The notes under the pieces were generated by a model, which saw nothing but the letters and a program-made list of their open reading frames with translations, made no database searches and was not told where the DNA came from. Positions 1-11,124 of a DNA stretch of 64,000 nt are shown here, in pieces; position 1 is the stretch's first letter; every line of letters starts with the position of its first letter. The DNA comes from Mediterraneibacter hominis (lineage in GTDB: Bacteria > Bacillota > Clostridia > Lachnospirales > Lachnospiraceae), in the NCBI RefSeq assembly GCF_014287475.1, contig NZ_JACOPF010000002.1:62001-126000 (forward strand), given 5' to 3'. The position numbers and the translations under genes were made by a program.

Positions 1-1
1 A

Positions 2-946
2 ACTACAAAATCCCACAGAGGCACAAAAGATAGAGATTTAATAAGATTTGGATGTGAAGAATCCCATCTTGAAACAATTGTAAACAAGAATGGAATTGAC
101 TTTCAAATAGACATGCATTTAAAAAAGAATAGTCCAAAAGGTATTGCTATTAATAAAATTCCTATCAGAAGGGCAAGTGAATTATTTGGGATTGTACATT
201 TTGTATTTTTTTCTCCCGAAGATTTGAATATCATAAAAGATGGTCCGTCTGGAAGAAGAAGATTTATAGATTTAGAGCTGTCACAGCTTGACAAATTATA
301 TCTGAGCAACCTGTCTAATTATAATCGTATTATCAATCAAAGAAATTCCTTATTGAAAGAATTATATAAACAGGAAAATTTGATGGAAACTTTGGATATA
401 TGGGACTTGCAGTTAGTCGAATATGGAAACAAAGTGATGGAAAGGCGTGAAGAATTTATTTGTCAAGTAAATAAAATAATTTCTGATATTCATTTTAAAT
501 TAACAGGTGGAAAGGAAAAAATTTCTATTGTATACGAAAAGAGTATAGGAACACTTTCTCTTGAACAAGCACTGAAAAAAAATAGGGAAAGAGATATTCG
601 AATGAAAAGTACTTCTGTTGGTCCACATAGAGATGATTTGTGCTTTATGGCAGAAAATTTAGATATTAGAAAGTTTGGCTCTCAGGGACAACAAAGAACG
701 GCAGCTCTTTCTTTAAAGCTTTCAGAAATTGAACTGGTAAAAAAACTAATAAATGATACACCAATATTATTATTAGATGATGTTTTGTCTGAATTGGATA
801 AACATAGGCAAAACTATTTATTGGACAGTATCCATAATATACAGACAGTAATTACTTGTACTGGATTAGACGAATTTGTGAATCATCGTTTTTCTATTAA
901 TAAAATATTCCATGTAAAAAATGGAAAAGTAGCGAAAGAAAATTAG
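2..946 (+). CDS. recF: DNA replication and repair protein RecF, C-terminal part (5' end outside window)
   Basis: The reading frame is open from base 2, where it starts with TTKSHRGTKDRDLIRFG, a typical internal RecF stretch, so the N-terminal Walker A part lies outside the window. The end carries the ABC-type signature SQGQQRTAALSL and the Walker B/D-loop PILLLDDVLSELD. RecF is an SMC-like ATPase that helps load RecA at gaps during recombinational repair. An internal ATG at 113 is not the true start because conserved sequence continues upstream. gyrB follows after 12 bases that hold its ribosome site, so the two are probably co-transcribed. Confidence 0.93.
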   Translation, partial: TTKSHRGTKDRDLIRFGCEESHLETIVNKNGIDFQIDMHLKKNSPKGIAINKIPIRRASELFGIVHFVFFSPEDLNIIKDGPSGRRRFIDLELSQLDKLYLSNLSNYNRIINQRNSLLKELYKQENLMETLDIWDLQLVEYGNKVMERREEFICQVNKIISDIHFKLTGGKEKISIVYEKSIGTLSLEQALKKNRERDIRMKSTSVGPHRDDLCFMAENLDIRKFGSQGQQRTAALSLKLSEIELVKKLINDTPILLLDDVLSELDKHRQNYLLDSIHNIQTVITCTGLDEFVNHRFSINKIFHVKNGKVAKEN

Positions 947-958
947 GAGGTTTTTTAA

Positions 959-2896
<1,938 letters not shown>

Positions 2897-2976
2897 CACT
2901 TTACAGCGACTATCCAGAAAATTTATGCAGAGCAAAAATCAAATTCATTTGTATTTTTGTTATGTATAAATTTTAT

Positions 2977-3001
2977 GAATTGGCATTGGAAATGCCAATT
3001 C
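2977..3001. repeat. Perfect 11-bp inverted repeat with 3-base loop after gyrB
   Basis: GAATTGGCATT, a GGA loop and AATGCCAATTC form a perfect stem in the gyrB-gyrA spacer. No T-tract follows on the plus strand, so it is not a classical intrinsic terminator. It sits immediately before the three tandem repeat units and may be part of the same structured leader. Confidence 0.7.
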
Positions 3002-3142
3002 AGCGATAAAATCGAAGATTTTAGAGCTGGGATAGGAAGCGGAAGCAGCCAAAATTAGCGATAAAATTAAAGATTTTAGAGCTGGGATAGGAAGCGGAAG
3101 CAACCGAAAGCTAGCTGTAAAATCAAAGATTTTAGAGCTGGA
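3002..3142 (+). repeat. Three tandem 55-56-base hairpin units between gyrB and gyrA
   Basis: Copies begin at 3002, 3057 and 3113; the third is cut to about 30 bases. The first two share nearly all positions, with the conserved block AGATTTTAGAGCTGG in each. Every unit contains a small inverted repeat (AAAATC, three bases, GATTTT; the second copy keeps pairing through a G-U wobble). The unit lies in the 281-base spacer before gyrA and carries no open reading frame of note. Its role is unknown; it could be a leader structure, a protein-binding array or a small repeat family. Confidence 0.8.
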
Positions 3143-3177
3143 TAGTATGCAAAAGTTAAGTAAAAAAGGAGAAAAAA

Positions 3178-5670
3178 ATGGAAGATAATATTTTTGATAA
3201 GGTCCATGAAGTCGATTTAAAAAAGACAATGGAAACTTCTTATATCGACTATGCAATGAGCGTAATTGCTGCTCGTGCTCTTCCTGATGTTAGAGATGGA
3301 TTAAAACCAGTACAGAGAAGAATTTTATATTCAATGATAGAATTGAATAATGGCCCAGATAAACCGCATCGTAAATGTGCGCGTATTGTCGGTGATACAA
3401 TGGGTAAATATCATCCTCATGGAGATAGTTCTATCTATGGGGCATTGGTTAATCTTGCACAGGAATGGTCTACAAGATACCCTCTCGTAGACGGACATGG
3501 AAATTTTGGTTCTGTGGACGGAGACGGCGCTGCGGCAATGCGTTATACAGAAGCAAGGTTAAGCAAAATTTCTATGGAGATGACTGCGGACATTAACAAA
3601 GATACAGTAGATTTTGCTCCTAACTTTGATGAGACAGAGAAAGAACCGGTCGTACTTCCGGCTAGATTTCCAAATCTTCTTGTAAATGGGACATCTGGTA
3701 TTGCGGTAGGTATGGCGACAAACATTCCTCCTCATAATTTAAGGGAAGTAATTGCGGCGGTTGTAAAGATTATTGATGACCAGATAGATGAGAATGGGGA
3801 AACTACAATTGAAGATATATTGAAAATTGTAAAAGGTCCTGATTTTCCGACAGGTGCAGAGATTCTAGGCACCAGAGGAATTGAAGAAGCATACCGTACC
3901 GGAAGAGGAAAGATAAGAGTACGTGCTGTTACAAATATTGAACCTATGCAAAATGGAAAGAACAGAATTATTGTGACAGAGCTTCCGTTTATGGTAAATA
4001 AAGCAAGACTGATTGAAAAAATTGCGGAACTTGTCAGAGACAAGAGAGTAGACGGAATTACTGATTTAAGTGATCAGTCCAGCCGTGAAGGTATGCGTAT
4101 CTGTATTGAGCTTAGAAGAGATGTAAATCCGAATGTTATATTAAATCAATTATATAAACATACACAACTTCAGGATACATTTGGTGTTATTATGCTTGCG
4201 CTTGTAAATAATGAACCTAGGATTATGAATATCTTAGATATGCTGAAGCATTATTTGGAACATCAGGAAAATGTCGTTACCAGAAGAACTAAATATGAGT
4301 TAAATAAAGCAGAAGAAAGAGCTCATATTTTACAGGGATTGCTGATTGCTTTAGACCACATTGATGAAGTGATTAAAATTATCAGAGGGTCAAAAACAGT
4401 TCAGATTGCAAAAGAGGAATTGATCGCAAGATTTGAACTGACAGATGTACAGGCACAGGCAATCGTGGATATGCGTTTGCGTGCATTGACAGGTCTGGAA
4501 CGTGAAAAGCTGGAAGCAGAATATGAAGAACTGATGAAACGTATTGGAGAGTTAAAAGAGATTCTTGCAGACAGAAAAGTTCTTCTAGGAGTAATCAGAA
4601 AAGAAATTTTAATCATTTCTGAAAAATATGGAGATGAGAGAAGAACACATATCGGATATGATGAATTTGATATTTCTATGGAAGATTTGATTCCAAGAGA
4701 AAATGTAGTGATTACTATGACAAAACTTGGATATATCAAAAGAATGACTATGGATACCTTTAAGAGCCAGAATCGTGGCGGAAAAGGAATTAAAGGTATG
4801 CAGACTTTGGATGATGATTATATCGAAGAGTTATTTATTACTACAAGTCATCATTATATCATGTTCTTTACAAATACAGGAAGAGTTTACAGACTAAAAG
4901 CATATGAGATACCGGAAGCAGGAAGAACGGCAAGAGGAACTGCAATTATTAACCTGCTTCAGCTTATGCCGGACGAAAAAATAACAGCAGTGATTCCTAT
5001 CTATGAGTATGAGGATGGAAAATATCTGTTTATGGCGACAGAGAAAGGACTTGTAAAGAAAACACCTATAGGTGATTATGCAAATGTCAGAAAAACTGGT
5101 CTTGCTGCAATTACACTGCGTGAGGATGACAGACTGATTGAAGTAAAAGTAACAGATAATAAACAGGATATTATACTTGTAACGAAATATGGACAGTGTA
5201 TCCGGTTTAATGAGCAGGATGTGCGCTCAACAGGAAGAACTTCTATGGGAGTGCGCGGAATGAATTTAAGTGATAATGATGTTGTTATCGGTATGCAAAT
5301 GAGCAGCCAGGGAAATTATCTTTTGATTGTTTCTGAAAAGGGTATGGGCAAACGTACAGAGATGGATGAATTCACAAGACAAAACCGCGGTGGAAAAGGT
5401 GTAAAATGCTATAAAATTACTGAGAAAACAGGAAATGTAATTGGCATGAAGGCGGTTGATGAAGATAATGAGATTATGATAATAAATACAGAAGGAATTA
5501 TCATAAGAATGAAGTGTTCTGATATTTCTGTATATGGAAGAATAACTTCAGGCGTGAAATTAATTAATTTACCAGAAAATGAAACTGTTGCAAGTACAGC
5601 TAAAGTAAGAAAAGCTTCTGCAGAAATTGATGGAGAACAGGTAGAAATTTCTGGAGAAGAAGAGGAATAA
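3178..5670 (+). CDS. gyrA: DNA gyrase subunit A
   Basis: This 830-residue protein is the DNA-cleaving subunit of gyrase. The catalytic tyrosine is Tyr123 in [11 protein letters not shown]. The C-terminal beta-pinwheel contains the GyrA box ([11 protein letters not shown]) and a second QNRGGKGVK, which separates it from ParC. The quinolone-determining region reads GDSSIYG, so the residue matching E. coli Ser83 is Ser84 and the one matching Asp87 is Gly88. The ATG is preceded by AAAAAAGGAGAAAAAA. It follows gyrB after the hairpin repeats and ends at a strong bidirectional terminator. Confidence 0.97.
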   Translation: MEDNIFDKVHEVDLKKTMETSYIDYAMSVIAARALPDVRDGLKPVQRRILYSMIELNNGPDKPHRKCARIVGDTMGKYHPHGDSSIYGALVNLAQEWSTRYPLVDGHGNFGSVDGDGAAAMRYTEARLSKISMEMTADINKDTVDFAPNFDETEKEPVVLPARFPNLLVNGTSGIAVGMATNIPPHNLREVIAAVVKIIDDQIDENGETTIEDILKIVKGPDFPTGAEILGTRGIEEAYRTGRGKIRVRAVTNIEPMQNGKNRIIVTELPFMVNKARLIEKIAELVRDKRVDGITDLSDQSSREGMRICIELRRDVNPNVILNQLYKHTQLQDTFGVIMLALVNNEPRIMNILDMLKHYLEHQENVVTRRTKYELNKAEERAHILQGLLIALDHIDEVIKIIRGSKTVQIAKEELIARFELTDVQAQAIVDMRLRALTGLEREKLEAEYEELMKRIGELKEILADRKVLLGVIRKEILIISEKYGDERRTHIGYDEFDISMEDLIPRENVVITMTKLGYIKRMTMDTFKSQNRGGKGIKGMQTLDDDYIEELFITTSHHYIMFFTNTGRVYRLKAYEIPEAGRTARGTAIINLLQLMPDEKITAVIPIYEYEDGKYLFMATEKGLVKKTPIGDYANVRKTGLAAITLREDDRLIEVKVTDNKQDIILVTKYGQCIRFNEQDVRSTGRTSMGVRGMNLSDNDVVIGMQMSSQGNYLLIVSEKGMGKRTEMDEFTRQNRGGKGVKCYKITEKTGNVIGMKAVDEDNEIMIINTEGIIIRMKCSDISVYGRITSGVKLINLPENETVASTAKVRKASAEIDGEQVEISGEEEE

Positions 5671-5685
5671 TAAAATTTACAAAGA

Positions 5686-5740
5686 AATAAAACCTGGTAC
5701 AATAATTATAAAATAATAAACTTTTGTATCAGGTTTTATT
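5686..5740. terminator. Bidirectional intrinsic terminator between gyrA and FGGY kinase
   Basis: A 17-base inverted repeat (arms 5686-5702 and 5724-5740, one mismatch) has A-rich and T-rich flanks on both sides. It can end the gyrA message on the plus strand and the kinase message on the minus strand. Confidence 0.85.
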
Positions 5741-5790
5741 TATTATTATTTAATAGTATACTGTACTTATTCTGTTCGAAATGAAATAAG

Positions 5791-7266
5791 TTACTTATCA
5801 AGATATAGTTTTTTGTAAAATTTATTCATATGCATTCTCTTTTCTTTATAAACGAGGAGATTCTTTTTATCAGGATGATAGATAAGACTCTCTTCATTTT
5901 TTTTGACTAGATTAAGGGCAGATGGATAATCTTTTTGACATTTTAATGCAACCAATGCGTTAATCAGACCACCAAGAGAAGTTTGTTCAGGATTTTGACT
6001 TTTTATAAGTTTTTTTTGATATACATCTGCTTGTATCTGATTGAAAGATGAAAAATTAGTAAGTCCTCCACTGATATGTATTTTATCTGTATTTCCTACA
6101 TAATTTTCCAGTACATCAATATTGTTAGCGGCTTCCATAGCAATAGATTCAAGTAAGGATCTTGACATATCCTGCTTGGTTGTCTTTAAAGTTAAATTTA
6201 AAAAGCAGCCGGCTGCCTTTGTATTCCAGTCAGGAGTTCCGCGCCCCTGAAAATAAGGGAGAGCAATACAACCATTTGCCCCAGGTACAGATTGAAGTAT
6301 ATCTTGATTGATAGAATCGTAATCTTTATCATTCGAATAAAATTGTTCTTTAAACCAGTCATAGAGTGAACAACAAGAAATAATACTGGACTCAAGTACA
6401 TATTTTCCTTTTTCTGCATGAGCTCCGCATATTACATTATCTTCCAGATTTTCAGGTACTCTGTCGCTATATGCAAGAAGAAAAGCGCCAGTGCCTGTTG
6501 TTAATTCCATATCTCCCGTTTGAATGATCCCTAAACCAAGAGCAGCGCACTGCTGATCTCCTCCTGCACTTACAAGAGGGGTTCCCTGTCTGATTCCTGT
6601 TGCCTGAAAGAATTCTTTGGTAGTAGTTCCAAGAATTTCTCCGGGGGAGATTAAATCACATAATTTGCCCTTATCAATCTCAAAAAGTTTCAGCAATTCA
6701 TCATCCCACTGACGGGTTCTGATATTCATCAGAGAAGAACGGCTGCCATACGTATGATCTGTTTTAAATTCTCCTGTCATTAATAGAGCGAGATAATCAG
6801 CAATAGTAAGAAGCTTATATGCTGCTTTATATATTTCCGGCTGGTTTCGTTTTATCCATGTCATTTTACTTCCTGAAAATACATCATTGACTCTTGCACC
6901 GGTCTTTTTGACAATCAGTTTTTCGGCATACTTTAATTCACTGCAAATAGAGGTATTTCTCTTGTCCATCCACATAATTGCAGGGGAGAGAGGATGCGTA
7001 TATTTATCAATAGGAATAACAGAAGAACGTTGACTTGTAAGAGAAAGCCCATCTATTTTTTTATTGTTTGTATCAGCCCATTCTGCAAGATTTTTGCCAA
7101 TCTTATAGAGAGAGGATTTCCAGTCATCTGGATTTTGTTCAGCAAACGTTTCATTGAGATAATGTACAGAATAACGAATTTGATGTATGTGAAGAATCTC
7201 TCCGGCTTCATTATACAAAATCCCTCTCATACTGGATGTTCCTACATCAATAACTGCTATGTTCAT
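5791..7266 (-). CDS. FGGY-family carbohydrate kinase
   Basis: This 491-residue protein transfers phosphate from ATP to a sugar or polyol. The first ATPase-fold motif is visible at the N-terminus (AVIDVGTSSMRG), followed by MWMDKR and later AGGDQQCAALGLG and the phosphate-binding TTGTGAFLLAY; HISGGLTN lies near the end. Length fits xylulokinase, gluconokinase or glycerol kinase relatives, and the substrate cannot be read from the sequence. The start chosen is the ATG at 7266 because GGGAGG lies 10 bases upstream; an in-frame TTG six codons earlier would use that site as coding sequence. The gene stands alone, with no transporter beside it. Confidence 0.85.
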   Translation of the reverse strand: MNIAVIDVGTSSMRGILYNEAGEILHIHQIRYSVHYLNETFAEQNPDDWKSSLYKIGKNLAEWADTNNKKIDGLSLTSQRSSVIPIDKYTHPLSPAIMWMDKRNTSICSELKYAEKLIVKKTGARVNDVFSGSKMTWIKRNQPEIYKAAYKLLTIADYLALLMTGEFKTDHTYGSRSSLMNIRTRQWDDELLKLFEIDKGKLCDLISPGEILGTTTKEFFQATGIRQGTPLVSAGGDQQCAALGLGIIQTGDMELTTGTGAFLLAYSDRVPENLEDNVICGAHAEKGKYVLESSIISCCSLYDWFKEQFYSNDKDYDSINQDILQSVPGANGCIALPYFQGRGTPDWNTKAAGCFLNLTLKTTKQDMSRSLLESIAMEAANNIDVLENYVGNTDKIHISGGLTNFSSFNQIQADVYQKKLIKSQNPEQTSLGGLINALVALKCQKDYPSALNLVKKNEESLIYHPDKKNLLVYKEKRMHMNKFYKKLYLDK

Positions 7267-7592
7267 AATATGTATTCCTCCCAAACAGTTTACGCTAAAT
7301 AAAAAAATGAAATTTTATATTTCCATATTTACAAATAAAACGTTCTATTAATTCATTATTAATTTATCATATTTGTTCATAAAAATTCAATGTTAATTGT
7401 ATAGTGATATTAATTTTTGTGATTTAATAATATAAATAAGTATAAAAAATTGTGAATAATTTATAAAAATACGAAAATTATATGATTTATTTTAATCATA
7501 TAATTTTCGCATTTTGACTAAAAGAATTACTGTTAAGAAAGAAATTTTAACCTTTTAATTTTTCAAATTCTAGAAAAAATATAAAATTACTA
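7267..7592. other. AT-rich gene-free spacer with kinase promoter region and TA-operon terminator
   Basis: This 326-base, very AT-rich stretch lies between the kinase start and the toxin stop, both on the minus strand. It holds a strong hairpin (separate entry) and, on the minus strand, a weak promoter candidate TTGAAT with a 17-base spacer to ATAAAT near 7390-7360. No protein gene is seen. Confidence 0.5.
7472..7509 (-). terminator. Intrinsic terminator of the toxin-antitoxin operon
   Basis: Perfect 16-base arms (CGAAAATTATATGATT and its complement) enclose a 6-base loop. On the minus strand the stem is followed by TATTTTTATAAATT, which makes it a likely end for the phd-parE transcript about 85 bases after the toxin stop. 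Confidence 0.7.
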
Positions 7593-7904
7593 TTACAAAA
7601 ACAGCTTCGTATATTCTGTCTGTGTATCTGCAATATGGTAAACATAAATAGTTTGTTCTATCTGTCGATATATAGAGACATATCTTTCAGATATGACCAT
7701 TCGGTATCCCTGGTTATTCAACCATTTATCTGGAGTCAGAGAACCGGAGTCTGGAAAACTCTCTAATCTTTCAATACTGTTTAAAATCTGCTCTGTAACT
7801 TTTACAGCGGATTTTACACCAAATTGAAGCAAATAATAATCTTCTATCTTTTTCAAATCTTCCCACGCCGTAGGGAGAATTTTAATATGATATGTTTCTG
7901 GCAC
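7593..7904 (-). CDS. ParE/RelE-superfamily toxin
   Basis: The 103-residue product has the RelE/ParE plasmid-stabilisation fold signature: HIKILPTAWEDLKKIEDYY at the N-terminus, a helix followed by SIERLESFPDSG, and the strand RMVISERYVSIYRQ. The C-terminal YVYHIADTQTEY is typical of the family. It starts with GTG inside the upstream antitoxin gene (23-base overlap), so the two are translationally linked. It could act on gyrase (ParE) or ribosomes (RelE); the sequence does not decide. Confidence 0.85.
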   Translation of the reverse strand: MPETYHIKILPTAWEDLKKIEDYYLLQFGVKSAVKVTEQILNSIERLESFPDSGSLTPDKWLNNQGYRMVISERYVSIYRQIEQTIYVYHIADTQTEYTKLFL

Positions 7905-8154
7905 GTTCTCTCAATTCCTTTCTTGCTTCGGAGATGCTTCTTGTTTTTGCTCCGTTTAACCTTTCTTCTTCTGCCTGTATAATTTTTGCACGAAGTTCTA
8001 AGATCTGTTCTCTTTTCTCAAAGGCGTCGATACTCATAAATACTCCATCGCCCTCGCCATTTTTTGTTATATAGATAGGTTCATTGGTTTTTCTTGCAAT
8101 ATTAGAAATAGAGGCATAATCATTCCGAAGTGCTGCTGAAGCCTTAATAATCAT
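7882..8154 (-). CDS. Phd/YefM-family antitoxin
   Basis: The product begins MIIKASAALRNDYASISNIA and carries RKTNEPIYITKNGEGDGVFMSID, the Phd/YefM DNA-binding fold, then a charged C-terminal helix that would wrap the toxin. The ATG at 8154 has AAAGGATG about 7 bases upstream; an ATG three codons earlier overlaps that site and is less likely. The antitoxin comes first in the operon, as usual, and the complex probably represses its own promoter. Confidence 0.85.
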   Translation of the reverse strand: MIIKASAALRNDYASISNIARKTNEPIYITKNGEGDGVFMSIDAFEKREQILELRAKIIQAEEERLNGAKTRSISEARKELRERARNISY

Positions 8155-8268
8155 TTTTTTCATCCTTTCATATATTTTATTGATATAATTATATCTTATT
8201 TTTGATATATTATCAATACTGTCATAAAGTAGAAGGACAGCAGAAACTAAAACCTGTTTTTGCATCAA

Positions 8269-8425
8269 AGTTATATTTTAATATGTTTTGTAAAAGGAGG
8301 GAAGGTAATAAATACAGCATTAGAAAAAGGACAAGAACCATTAAATTAGTTTTTAAAATTATATAGCATAATGAAGACAGACATGGAATAAGATATATTA
8401 TAAATTTGAAAAGGAGTCAGTATAA
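8269..8425. other. Divergent spacer between antitoxin and bofA
   Basis: The stretch must hold the promoters for both the minus-strand toxin-antitoxin operon and bofA. AAAAGGAGTC precedes the bofA start. No clear promoter pair or operator was resolved by eye. Confidence 0.3.
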
Positions 8426-8635
8426 ATGGAAAACAGACTTATTTCTGCTGTAGTGAATTTCCTTGTACGTGCAGTGATTGGCATGGCATTGATTTTTTTC
8501 ATTAATCAGTTTGTTCTTCCTAATGAAAATACATTGAATGTAGGATTAAATGCTGTCTCCTTTTTGACAACTGGAAGCCTTGGAATTCCAGGTGTCTGTC
8601 TTCTTTATGGTATTTTATTTTATCAGACTTTGTGA
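8426..8635 (+). CDS. BofA-like pro-sigma-K processing inhibitor family protein
   Basis: This 69-residue membrane protein has a first hydrophobic helix (VVNFLVRAVIGMALIFFINQF), the linker NENTLNVGLNAVSFLTTGSLG and the conserved end GIPGVCLLYGILFYQ, which matches the BofA family. In Bacillus BofA holds the SpoIVFB protease inactive until the forespore signals; clostridial homologs are often present without that full pathway. It lies just upstream of the Tad pilus promoter on the same strand, but no functional link is evident. Confidence 0.8.
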   Translation: MENRLISAVVNFLVRAVIGMALIFFINQFVLPNENTLNVGLNAVSFLTTGSLGIPGVCLLYGILFYQTL

Positions 8636-8671
8636 GTATTTCACAAAATCCTGCAAATTTAGATTTATGTA

Positions 8672-8700
8672 TAGACAAAGGAAAGATTGGCGTTTATAAT
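8672..8700 (+). promoter_or_regulatory. Sigma-A-type promoter of the Tad pilus operon
   Basis: TAGACA (8672-8677) and a perfect TATAAT (8695-8700) are 17 bases apart. Transcription would start near 8707 and leave a leader of about 170 bases before tadZ. Confidence 0.65.
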
Positions 8701-8711
8701 TCGATTTACAC

Positions 8712-8792
8712 ACCAGAAATCAATCTGGTTTTCCATTTACTTAATCTTTTATTGTAAATGGTCTGCGGAATGGATAAAGAAATATATCCATT
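8712..8792 (+). promoter_or_regulatory. Structured leader upstream of tadZ
   Basis: Three stems follow each other: ACCAGA/TCTGGT (8712-8729), CCATTTAC/GTAAATGG (8733-8761) and AATGGATA/TATCCATT (8769-8792). The middle and last stems share the CCATT/AATGG words, so alternative pairings are possible. It does not match a riboswitch class known to me. Confidence 0.4.
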
Positions 8793-8877
8793 TGTCATAC
8801 GTTCTATTCGTGCCGTAGATTCGCGGCAAATTTTTCAATTAATGGACAGTAAAAATAATGATGTAAGGAGGGAGAAA

Positions 8878-9855
8878 GTGGATTCAGGTCATTTTGTAAT
8901 ATGTGATCCTGAGAAAGAATATGCAGAGAATCTGACAAAGTTTATTTGTGAAAAAGAAAAAACGGATTTTCAGTTTCAAATTTTTTATAATTTGGAAAGT
9001 CTTATAATATTTTCCAACGAGATACCTATCGATATACTTCTGATAGCAGAAGAATGTATCCGTGAGGAAACACTTGGTATACCTGCAAAAAAAACATTTA
9101 TATTGACAAAAAAGGAAAATTACAAAAAGGAAGAAGATAAAAGAAGTATATACCGGTATCAGCCGGCAGAAAAGATTGTAAAACTTATATTTTGTGACAG
9201 CAAGGAAGATATAAGTACAAAAGAAACTACTTCACAAATAAGAAAAAGGCAGTATTCAGAAAAACAATCGGTACGGAAAGGGTTGATAGGAATTTATTCT
9301 CCTATACACAGAATTGGTAAAACAAAATTTGCAATCCAGCTAGGAATAAAAACAGCCAAATATGTTCCAACACTCTATCTGAATCTAGAAGAATATCCTG
9401 CGAGTGAATTATACTTCCCAGATCAAAAGGAAAAAAATCTTGGAGATCTACTCTATTATGCGGGACAAAATAAAGATAATTTAGGATTACGTATTAGTAC
9501 TATGGCGGGACAGATAGATGAATTAGACTATATTATGCCAATACCAATTATGCAGGATTTAAGGGAAGTAAAAGAAAAAGACTGGATAAACCTTTTTGAT
9601 CAAATATTAAAAAAATGTATCTATGAGACAGTAATTCTAGATTTGGGAGACAGTATAGACGGGTTATATCCAATTTTAAAAAATTGTTCTGCAGTATATA
9701 CACATTATGTAGATGATCCGGTGTCTAAGAAAAAAATTATGCGCTATGAACAGAATATCCGGCAGATGGGAATGGAAGAAATACTGGAGCATACTATACG
9801 TAAAAGGATTACAAGAAAAATTAGAAATAGTTTAACAGAAGAAAAGAAGGCATGA
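8878..9855 (+). CDS. tadZ: TadZ/CpaE-like pilus localisation ATPase
   Basis: The product (325 residues from the GTG at 8878, which has AAGGAGGG 5-6 bases upstream) is a MinD/ParA-like protein. An N-terminal receiver-like part is followed by the P-loop region GIYSPIHRIGKTKFAIQLG. The signature lysine of the ParA Walker A is replaced, as is common in TadZ. TadZ proteins mark the site of Tad pilus assembly at the membrane. The ATG at 8758 lacks a ribosome site. The gene overlaps tadA by four bases (ATGA), which supports coupled translation. Confidence 0.8.
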   Translation: MDSGHFVICDPEKEYAENLTKFICEKEKTDFQFQIFYNLESLIIFSNEIPIDILLIAEECIREETLGIPAKKTFILTKKENYKKEEDKRSIYRYQPAEKIVKLIFCDSKEDISTKETTSQIRKRQYSEKQSVRKGLIGIYSPIHRIGKTKFAIQLGIKTAKYVPTLYLNLEEYPASELYFPDQKEKNLGDLLYYAGQNKDNLGLRISTMAGQIDELDYIMPIPIMQDLREVKEKDWINLFDQILKKCIYETVILDLGDSIDGLYPILKNCSAVYTHYVDDPVSKKKIMRYEQNIRQMGMEEILEHTIRKRITRKIRNSLTEEKKA

Positions 9856-11072
9856 AAATGGTTAATACAGAATGGCTGTATTCAAAAATGATGCTTCAGA
9901 TGGATATGTCAAAAGAAATACAGGATGAAGAACTAGAACAGATGATACAGGACATACTGGAAGAAGCAGGCAGAAAGGAATATATTCCACTCAATGAAAA
10001 AATACAGATAAGTCGGGAATTGTTCAACGCATTTCGTAAGCTCGATATTTTACAAGAATTGATAGAAGATGATTCAATTACAGAAATAATGATAAACGGA
10101 ACAGAGCATATATTTTTTGAAAGAGAAGGAAAAATATTCCGTTCAGAGAAAAAATTTTTGTCACTGGAAAAGCTGGAAGATGTAATTCAGCAGATTGTGT
10201 CAGGTACAAACCGTTATGTCAATGAATCTTCACCTATTGTGGATGCAAGGTTAGCGGATGGATCTCGAGTAAATGTAGTATTACGGCCTGTTGCTCTGAA
10301 TGGGCCGATTATGACCATTCGAAAATTTCCAAAAGAAGCAATTTCAATGAGACAGCTAATACAATTTGGAAGTATCAGTGAAGAAGCGGCAGAATTTTTA
10401 AAAATACTTGTGAGGGCAAAATATAATATTTTTGTCAGCGGAGGAACTGGGGCAGGCAAAACAACATTTTTAAATGCTTTATCAGATTTTATACCGAAAG
10501 AAGAAAGGATTATTACAATCGAAGATAACGCAGAACTTCAAATTAAAGGAGTAGATAACCTTGTCCGACTGGAAGCAAGAAACGCAAATTTAGAAGGAGA
10601 AGGCGCAGTCACAATCCGAGATTTAATAAAATCTGCCCTTAGGATGAGACCGGATAGAATTATTGTCGGTGAAGTAAGGGGAGAAGAGACTGTAGACATG
10701 ATTTCGTCGGCAATGTTAAACGGTCACAGTGGTTCTATGTCTACAGGACATGCAAATAATTCTGCCGATATGTTAAAACGCCTGGAGACAATGATGCTGA
10801 TGGGAATAGAGCTTCCCTTTACGGCAATTCAAAGGCAAATCGCATCTGCTCTGGACATTATCGTTCATTTAGGAAGACTGCGGGATAAAAGCAGAAAGGT
10901 GTTGGAAATAGCAGAAGTAACAGAGTATGAACAGGGAAATATTCAGCTTCGTACACTTTATACATTTCGAGAGGAGGGAACAGAAAATGGAAAAGTTCAA
11001 GGAAGGCTTATGAAGGTGGAAGAGCTCAATTATACAGAAAAACTGCTGGCTGCAGGATATAAAAGGAATTGA
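9852..11072 (+). CDS. tadA: Tad pilus assembly ATPase TadA (CpaF family)
   Basis: This 406-residue secretion ATPase powers pilus assembly. The Walker A is VSGGTGAGKTTFLNALSDF, the Asp box/Walker B part is IIVGEVRGEET, and the His box is STGHANN. The N-terminal ITEIMINGTEHIFFEREGK is typical of the CpaF group. It follows tadZ with an ATGA overlap and is followed directly by tadB and tadC, which encode the inner-membrane platform it would drive. Confidence 0.95.
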   Translation: MKMVNTEWLYSKMMLQMDMSKEIQDEELEQMIQDILEEAGRKEYIPLNEKIQISRELFNAFRKLDILQELIEDDSITEIMINGTEHIFFEREGKIFRSEKKFLSLEKLEDVIQQIVSGTNRYVNESSPIVDARLADGSRVNVVLRPVALNGPIMTIRKFPKEAISMRQLIQFGSISEEAAEFLKILVRAKYNIFVSGGTGAGKTTFLNALSDFIPKEERIITIEDNAELQIKGVDNLVRLEARNANLEGEGAVTIRDLIKSALRMRPDRIIVGEVRGEETVDMISSAMLNGHSGSMSTGHANNSADMLKRLETMMLMGIELPFTAIQRQIASALDIIVHLGRLRDKSRKVLEIAEVTEYEQGNIQLRTLYTFREEGTENGKVQGRLMKVEELNYTEKLLAAGYKRN

Positions 11073-11124
11073 ATACATTGTAGGAATAGGAAAAGGAGTT
11101 CTCATTTTCGCGGTAATCTCTTAT

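Noticed and set aside
1..112. Internal start of recF at 113
   Set aside because: Conserved RecF sequence continues in frame to the window edge, so the gene is truncated by the window and not by a late start.
3002..3142. Tandem repeats between gyrB and gyrA as a CRISPR array
   Set aside because: Only three units, the repeats are directly adjacent with no variable spacers, and no cas gene is nearby.
8712..8792. c-di-GMP or other known riboswitch before the Tad operon
   Set aside because: The conserved core sequences of GEMM-type and other familiar riboswitches are not present; only simple stems are seen.
8758..8877. Longer tadZ start at 8758
   Set aside because: No ribosome site precedes it, the region carries the stem structures, and AAGGAGGG stands before the GTG at 8878.
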